Shown piece by piece: positions 61,107 through 64,000 of a DNA stretch of 64,000 nucleotides. The first letter of the stretch is position 1, and each line of letters opens with the position of its first letter. The position numbers were made by a program, and so were the translations under genes. This DNA comes from Treponema_B putidum. Its GTDB lineage: Bacteria > Spirochaetota > Spirochaetia > Treponematales > Treponemataceae. The notes beneath the pieces are model-generated. The model saw only the letters and a list, made by a program, of their open reading frames with translations. It was not told where the DNA came from and did not search any database. The DNA lies in assembly GCF_007830595.1 (NCBI RefSeq), contig NZ_VLLD01000001.1. One strand, given 5' to 3'.

Positions 61107-61143
61107 TTGACAAGCCGATTTTTTTGTATTACACGTGTAATAC
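61107..61143 (+). promoter_or_regulatory. vapBC promoter with an 18-bp perfect palindrome
   Basis: TTGACA (61107-61112) is followed by an 18-bp perfect palindrome, GTATTACACGTGTAATAC (61126-61143), in which the -10 region (TTACAC/TACACG) must lie. GGAGG for vapB starts directly after it. The placement predicts autorepression by the VapB ribbon-helix-helix dimer. Confidence 0.72.
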
Positions 61144-61153
61144 GGAGGCTGCC

Positions 61154-61405
61154 ATGACAACAGTAAGACTGCCGGTTGAGTATGAACAAAAGATTAATTT
61201 TCTATCTATCGTAAAGAAAAAGAATAAAAGCGATTTAATAAAAGAAGCTCTTGATATGTTATTCCGCAATGAAGAAATGGAAATTGATTCATATGAGCTG
61301 GGAAAAGAATATTTCGGCAAATACGGTAGCGGAAACTCAAATCTATCGGTTTCTTATAAGCAAAAAATCAAGGAGAAAATAAATGCTAAATACCGTCCTC
61401 ATTGA
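61154..61405 (+). CDS. vapB: VapB-type antitoxin (ribbon-helix-helix)
   Basis: 83 residues from ATG 61154 (GGAGG 5 bases upstream). The N-terminal MTTVRLPVEYEQKINFLSIV with KKKNKSDLIKEALDML is a ribbon-helix-helix DNA-binding domain. The C-terminal half, which should bind the toxin, reads SYELGKEYFGKYGSG and ends in a basic tail. The toxin gene starts within its last 23 bases. The toxin is split, so this antitoxin may have lost its partner. Confidence 0.88.
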   Translation: MTTVRLPVEYEQKINFLSIVKKKNKSDLIKEALDMLFRNEEMEIDSYELGKEYFGKYGSGNSNLSVSYKQKIKEKINAKYRPH

Positions 61406-61559
61406 TACAGGTCCCCTTATTGCTTTGTTTGATAAAGACGATAAATATCATTTAAGTGTTATAGACTTTATCAAAGACGGTAATTATAGATTTGTATCAA
61501 CCATTGCAGTATTAACCGAAGTAATGTATATGCTTGATTTTAATAGACCTGTTCGATAA
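61383..61559 (+). pseudogene. vapC: 5' part of a split vapC (PIN-domain toxin)
   Basis: 58 residues from ATG 61383, overlapping vapB by 23 bases. The sequence MLNTVLIDTGPLIALFDKDD contains the first PIN catalytic Asp, and ILTEVMYML-like VLTEVMYMLDFNR contains the conserved Glu. After NRPVR a stop codon follows where the PIN domain should continue. The C-terminal part is at 62742-62927, so a 1.2-kb insertion split the gene. Confidence 0.85.
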
Positions 61560-61628
61560 CCTTTTCAAAACAATAGCAATCGGTTATAATATATTGGGTG
61601 ATAAAAATGAACAATGAGGAGGATGAGG

Positions 61629-62564
61629 ATGATAAAACAAGTGCTTTTAAAAGAAAATGACGGATTTTATGGGATTTGGTATCCGAATTCCAAGAGAGAA
61701 AGTCATTGCGGTATGATACTCATGATTGGTGATTCTTCGGACGGCAGGATGGTTTGCGCCGGGGTAAAATGGGTGCATGGGCAAGGACTTCATGCGCTTT
61801 CCCTTTCGCCAGAGAAAAAGGATCTCGGTCGACACAATTATCCGCTCGAATCCGTGGGAAAGGCGATTGAATTCCTTCGAACTCAAGGCTGTGAGAAAAT
61901 CGGAATTTGCGGGGTATCTGCAACGGGGATAACTGTTCTTCTTGCAGCATCTTATTATTCGGACATCCGTCTTACCATAGCAATGACTCCTGCGGATTTT
62001 GTCATGGAGGGGTATTATAGGGACGGTGCGGACGGCGTTCACGAGCGACCGGGAGATCATGAATCTTCCGTGTCATGGGAGGGAAAACCTTTGCCGTATT
62101 TGCCTTATGCTTACAGACATCCGGAGTATTGGAAAAAAATTAAAGAAGAGTCCAAAGCGGGCGGTGATTTGATTGCGGCTCGAAAGATGTTTGAGGAATC
62201 GGAACGTCGTCATCCCGTCACCGAAGAAGAAACGATTAAAATTGAACGTATTCACGGAAAGGTGGTCTGTATCGGAGCGGAAGATGACGTTTTGTGGGAT
62301 ACCTGCAAATATATTCAAAGAATGCAGCGGAGACTGGAACGGCTCCCACACAACTGTGATTTTGAGGCATTGACTTATGAACACGGTACACATTTTGTGT
62401 TTCCGGAGTCCATGTTGAAGCGGATATTTCCGATCGGTTCGGGCCTTCTCCTTCGACTCATGTTCAAGGCGGCACGAGAATATCCGAAGGAATGTAAAGA
62501 GACAAGGTTGGATATTGACAGGAGACTTATGCGGATAATCAGTAAATGGTCAAACGAAAAATAA
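61629..62564 (+). CDS. acyl-CoA thioester hydrolase/BAAT-like alpha/beta hydrolase
   Basis: 311 residues from ATG 61629, with AGGAGG 6 bases upstream (two earlier in-frame ATGs lie inside that ribosome site). The alpha/beta-hydrolase fold has the nucleophile elbow IGICGVSATGITVLLAASYY (GVSATG), an AMTPADFV strand, and a late His in YEHGTHFVFPESM, matching the BAAT C-terminal domain family. Such enzymes hydrolyse acyl-CoA or related thioesters. Base composition looks richer in G and C than the neighbours. It sits between the two halves of vapC and has its own promoter-like TATAAT (61583 region) and terminator, suggesting recent arrival. Confidence 0.8.
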   Translation: MIKQVLLKENDGFYGIWYPNSKRESHCGMILMIGDSSDGRMVCAGVKWVHGQGLHALSLSPEKKDLGRHNYPLESVGKAIEFLRTQGCEKIGICGVSATGITVLLAASYYSDIRLTIAMTPADFVMEGYYRDGADGVHERPGDHESSVSWEGKPLPYLPYAYRHPEYWKKIKEESKAGGDLIAARKMFEESERRHPVTEEETIKIERIHGKVVCIGAEDDVLWDTCKYIQRMQRRLERLPHNCDFEALTYEHGTHFVFPESMLKRIFPIGSGLLLRLMFKAAREYPKECKETRLDIDRRLMRIISKWSNEK

Positions 62565-62592
62565 AAGAAAAGCCATTACTTCCCGACTTAAT

Positions 62593-62626
62593 GACATCGG
62601 TCTTTAACCGAGGCTGTCGATTTTTT
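62593..62626 (+). terminator. rho-independent terminator after the acyl hydrolase
   Basis: GACA-TCGGT-cttta-ACCGA-ggc-TGTC followed by GATTTTTT. The five-pair upper stem is perfect and the four-pair base is offset by a three-base bulge. Confidence 0.75.
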
Positions 62627-62640
62627 AATTGAATGGATGG

Positions 62641-62700
62641 TTGACAACGAATATCTTTTATGGCATAATATCGTCGGCACTCATTAAGAAGGAGTGCTAA
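62641..62700 (+). promoter_or_regulatory. heat-shock promoter with CIRCE element (HrcA site)
   Basis: Perfect TTGACA (62641-62646), 17 bases, CATAAT (62664-62669). Directly downstream lies TCGGCACTC-N9-GAGTGCTAA (62674-62700), the CIRCE inverted repeat (consensus TTAGCACTC-N9-GAGTGCTAA); the right arm is perfect, the left arm has two changes and the nine-base spacing is exact. This is where HrcA represses groE, dnaK or htpG genes. Here it has no intact heat-shock gene behind it. Confidence 0.85.
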
Positions 62701-62722
62701 CAATAAAGAGGGGTGAATAAAG

Positions 62723-62767
62723 ATGGAAAAAAAACAGTTTCAAGAGAATCTCCGAATTAATAAATAA
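62723..62767 (+). pseudogene. truncated HtpG-like start codon region behind the CIRCE promoter
   Basis: An ATG at 62723 behind GAGGGGTG begins MEKKQFQ, resembling the start of Hsp90/HtpG (typically K-x-FQTE), then ENLRINK and a stop. From 62742 the bases belong to the vapC 3' part in another frame. The 14-residue peptide is therefore a chimera of a heat-shock gene start and toxin sequence. The HtpG match rests on seven residues plus the CIRCE context. Confidence 0.55.
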
Positions 62768-62927
62768 ATATTCCGACAGGCCAATGGATTTTGCAGCTGC
62801 AACATTGGTAGCCGCAGCAGAAGAGCGAGAAATCAATCGGATAATCAGTATAGATTCGGATTTTGATATTTACCGTCTGCACGGTAAATTAAAGATAGAA
62901 AATATATTTAAAAAGAGATTGAAATAA
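62742..62927 (+). pseudogene. vapC: 3' part of the split vapC
   Basis: Open frame from the junction: KRISELINKYSDRPMDFAAA followed by TLVAAAEEREINRIISIDSD and FDIYRLHGKLKIENIFKK, ending at TAA 62927. The third and fourth PIN acidic residues (RPMD and IDSDF) are present. No start codon in frame near the junction except the Met in RPMD, so no working toxin is expected. Confidence 0.85.
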
Positions 62928-62934
62928 GCTCCCA

Positions 62935-63140
62935 CAATTACATATCATATTCTTTGAACTTATAACTAAATGTTCAGCTTCTTTAAAATCTTTTTTGTTG
63001 TATGTTATTATAAAAACTTACTGTTAGAATGAATCGCAAGTTCTAATATGTGATCATCATGAGAATCTTTTAAATATGGTTTCCGCAAATAAAAAAGTTT
63101 TATCTTCTTTCCGATACAACAAAGGCTTGAATTTGAGAAT
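62935..63140 (-). pseudogene. remnant of a PIN_3-type toxin gene
   Basis: On the minus strand, KKIKLFYLRKPYLKDSHDD continues into HILELAIHSN, then a frame break in a T-run (near 63017), then ITYNKKDFKEAEHLVI. The pattern DxHDDHILELA ... IITYNKKDF is that of PIN_3 toxins. The N-terminal half and start are missing. No gene of normal length covers this gap. Confidence 0.65.
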
Positions 63141-63156
63141 TTTTAGGGAGAAAAAT

Positions 63157-63555
63157 TTAAAAATTTATAAATTTATAGTCAAATATTTTTTGCAATTTAG
63201 CTATTGTCTTTAGGGTCGGATTTGTCTTTTTAGGATTCTCTAAATTCTGATATTGCTGATATGATATATTGAGTTTATCTGCTACTTCAATTTGTGTTTT
63301 ATTTCCTCGGTTTTTACGCAGCATAATAGCAAATGCAATATTAGGTTCAACTTCAACAGCATATTTAGAGATAAAATTGGGAAGCGGTATTTTGATTCCA
63401 CGCGATGTTTCACTTTCTAAAACTCCGTTTAATGCTTCTCCGGCCATTTCTAAGGCTTCTTTTTTTGTATTGCCGAAAGTAAAGACATGCGGCAGATCAG
63501 GAAAAGCAACATAATAAACTCCGTCTTCTTTTTTTAATGTACAGCAGTATTTCAT
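63157..63555 (-). CDS. hicB: HicB-type antitoxin with helix-turn-helix C-terminus
   Basis: 132 residues from ATG 63555 (AAGGAG 5 bases upstream). N-terminal HicB fold: YCCTLKKEDGVYYVAFPDLP and FTFGNTKKEALEMAGEALNG. The C-terminal 60 residues form an XRE-type helix-turn-helix (IAFAIMLRKNRGNKTQIEVA, then DKLNISYQQYQNLENPKK). It neutralises the HicA encoded just upstream on the same strand and should repress the pair. Confidence 0.92.
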   Translation of the reverse strand: MKYCCTLKKEDGVYYVAFPDLPHVFTFGNTKKEALEMAGEALNGVLESETSRGIKIPLPNFISKYAVEVEPNIAFAIMLRKNRGNKTQIEVADKLNISYQQYQNLENPKKTNPTLKTIAKLQKIFDYKFINF

Positions 63556-63557
63556 AA

Positions 63558-63740
63558 TCACTCCTTAATTCCGGCAAGGCGGAAAATATTTTTTACAGTG
63601 CCTATCGGTAAGTCTTTGTTTCCGTGAACAGGTACAGGAATAGTTTTGTCATCTTTAATAAAGATATGATGTGAACCTTTTATTCTATCAATAGTCCATC
63701 CATTTTTCTTTAATATTTTGGTTATTTCTCTACCTGTCAT
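63558..63740 (-). CDS. hicA: HicA-type toxin, second copy
   Basis: 60 residues from ATG 63740. TGREITKILKKNGWTIDRIK and GSHHIFIKDDKTIPVPVHGN with KDLPIGTVKNIFRLAGIK show the full HicA pattern with the catalytic His in KGSHH. There is no ribosome site; the promoter predicts a leaderless mRNA. hicB follows after two bases. Confidence 0.93.
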   Translation of the reverse strand: MTGREITKILKKNGWTIDRIKGSHHIFIKDDKTIPVPVHGNKDLPIGTVKNIFRLAGIKE

Positions 63741-63746
63741 ATTTAA

Positions 63747-63775
63747 ATAATACAATATATAAGTTGTGTTGTCAA
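63747..63775 (-). promoter_or_regulatory. promoter for a leaderless hicAB mRNA
   Basis: Minus-strand perfect TTGACA (63775-63770), exactly 17 bases, TATTAT (63752-63747), then 6 bases to the ATG of hicA. The spacer contains an imperfect inverted repeat (ACAAC...TTGT). Confidence 0.72.
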
Positions 63776-63778
63776 GGT

Positions 63779-63841
63779 ATGAGAATAAATTTAGAAGAAT
63801 TACAAAATGCCCTTAAAGCAAAATTACAGATTGGGGTGTAG
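63779..63841 (+). other. short open frame of unknown status
   Basis: ATG 63779 opens 20 codons (MRINLEELQNALKAKLQIGV, then TAG). There is no useful ribosome site, and it lies within the upstream region of hicA on the other strand. It may be a gene remnant. Reported only to account for the sequence. Confidence 0.25.
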
Positions 63842-63868
63842 ACAAATTAAATTGCGGAGGCACTGTGA

Positions 63869-64000
63869 ATGAAAAATGCCGTTATATATACACGGGAGTA
63901 TCTTTCCTATGTTAGAAAAAATCCTATAACTTGGGACATTTCTACCGCTATTCTTTACGGTAAAAAATATGATATAATCTCTTTAAAAGCTATGACTGAT
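63869..64000 (+). CDS. unknown protein, N-terminal part, runs off the window
   Basis: ATG 63869 with GGAGG about 10 bases upstream opens a frame to the right edge (44 residues: MKNAVIYTREYLSYVRKNPI, then TWDISTAILYGKKYDIISLK). No family recognised from this much. It may be part of the same toxin-antitoxin island. Confidence 0.5.
   Translation, partial: MKNAVIYTREYLSYVRKNPITWDISTAILYGKKYDIISLKAMTD

Noticed and set aside
62607..62676. Middle fragment of vapC reading EAVDFLIEWMVDN
   Set aside because: The bases are better explained as a terminator (62593-62626) followed by the -35 box of the CIRCE promoter; the resemblance to PIN sequence is short and may be chance.
1..64000. tRNA or rRNA genes
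   Set aside because: No TTCGAAT-type T-loop with matching acceptor stem and no rRNA-like block was found while reading both strands.

Overview
The window looks like a low-GC oral spirochaete chromosome, most likely Treponema denticola or a close relative. The signs are a GrdX-family protein and SelB (selenium-dependent glycine metabolism), a Borrelia-like aerotolerance (Bat) gene order, an Hpk2/Rrp2-type two-component pair, HtrA, many signal-peptide beta-barrel and TPR proteins without homologues I can name, and Rpn/PD-(D/E)XK transposase-like nucleases. No rRNA, tRNA, CRISPR array or prophage was seen.

Layout. 1-3.7 kb: tail of a sodium/amino-acid symporter, grdX, a membrane protein, an HD-GYP-like protein and an Smr protein. 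3.8-9.6 kb: Bat operon on the minus strand (DUF58, accessory protein, batA, batB, batC, batD) preceded by eight copies of an 11-bp repeat. 9.8-17.3 kb: a secreted protein facing a minus-strand operon phoH-pgpH-ybeY-tlyC-TPR. 17.4-19.2 kb: secG, a small secreted protein, tpiA. 19.3-23.9 kb: a GT28-like glycosyltransferase followed by two outer-membrane beta-barrels. 23.9-26 kb: a four-gene minus operon (GNAT, pentapeptide repeat, degenerate metallo-beta-lactamase fold, unknown). 26.2-33.6 kb: aspA, OmpA-like protein, Rpn nuclease, dinG-like helicase, plsC, hicAB. 33.6-42.9 kb: metalloprotease/beta-barrel protein, a small protein with a structured leader, then adenylate/guanylate cyclase, FecR protein and beta-barrel. 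42.9-46.3 kb: a frameshifted beta-helix lipoprotein gene and an Rpn gene broken by hairpin repeats. 46.3-56 kb: HAD phosphatase, murG, cvpA, holB, hpk2, rrp2, rlmE, a P-loop/Asp23-like protein, htrA. 56-61 kb: an antiporter gene between direct repeats, Na/Pi cotransporter, selB. 61.1-64 kb: a toxin-antitoxin island with a split vapC, an acyl hydrolase insertion, a stranded CIRCE heat-shock promoter, a PIN remnant and a second hicAB.

Cross-cutting patterns. (1) At least six genes have TTGnnn-17-TAnnnT promoters with the ATG only 6-8 nt after the -10 box and no Shine-Dalgarno sequence, which predicts leaderless mRNAs. (2) Repeats reshape genes here: an 11-bp unit whose minus strand reads TTGACA, 45-bp hairpin repeats at facing gene ends, a three-hairpin element present twice inside one nuclease gene with compensated stem changes, and 29-bp repeats around an antiporter. 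(3) The right end holds chimeric junctions: vapC is cut by about 1.2 kb containing a hydrolase gene and a heat-shock promoter that starts an HtpG-like peptide.

All calls were made by reading the sequence and its translations; no database search was run. Positions in proteins are counted from the start codon chosen for each entry and are approximate.
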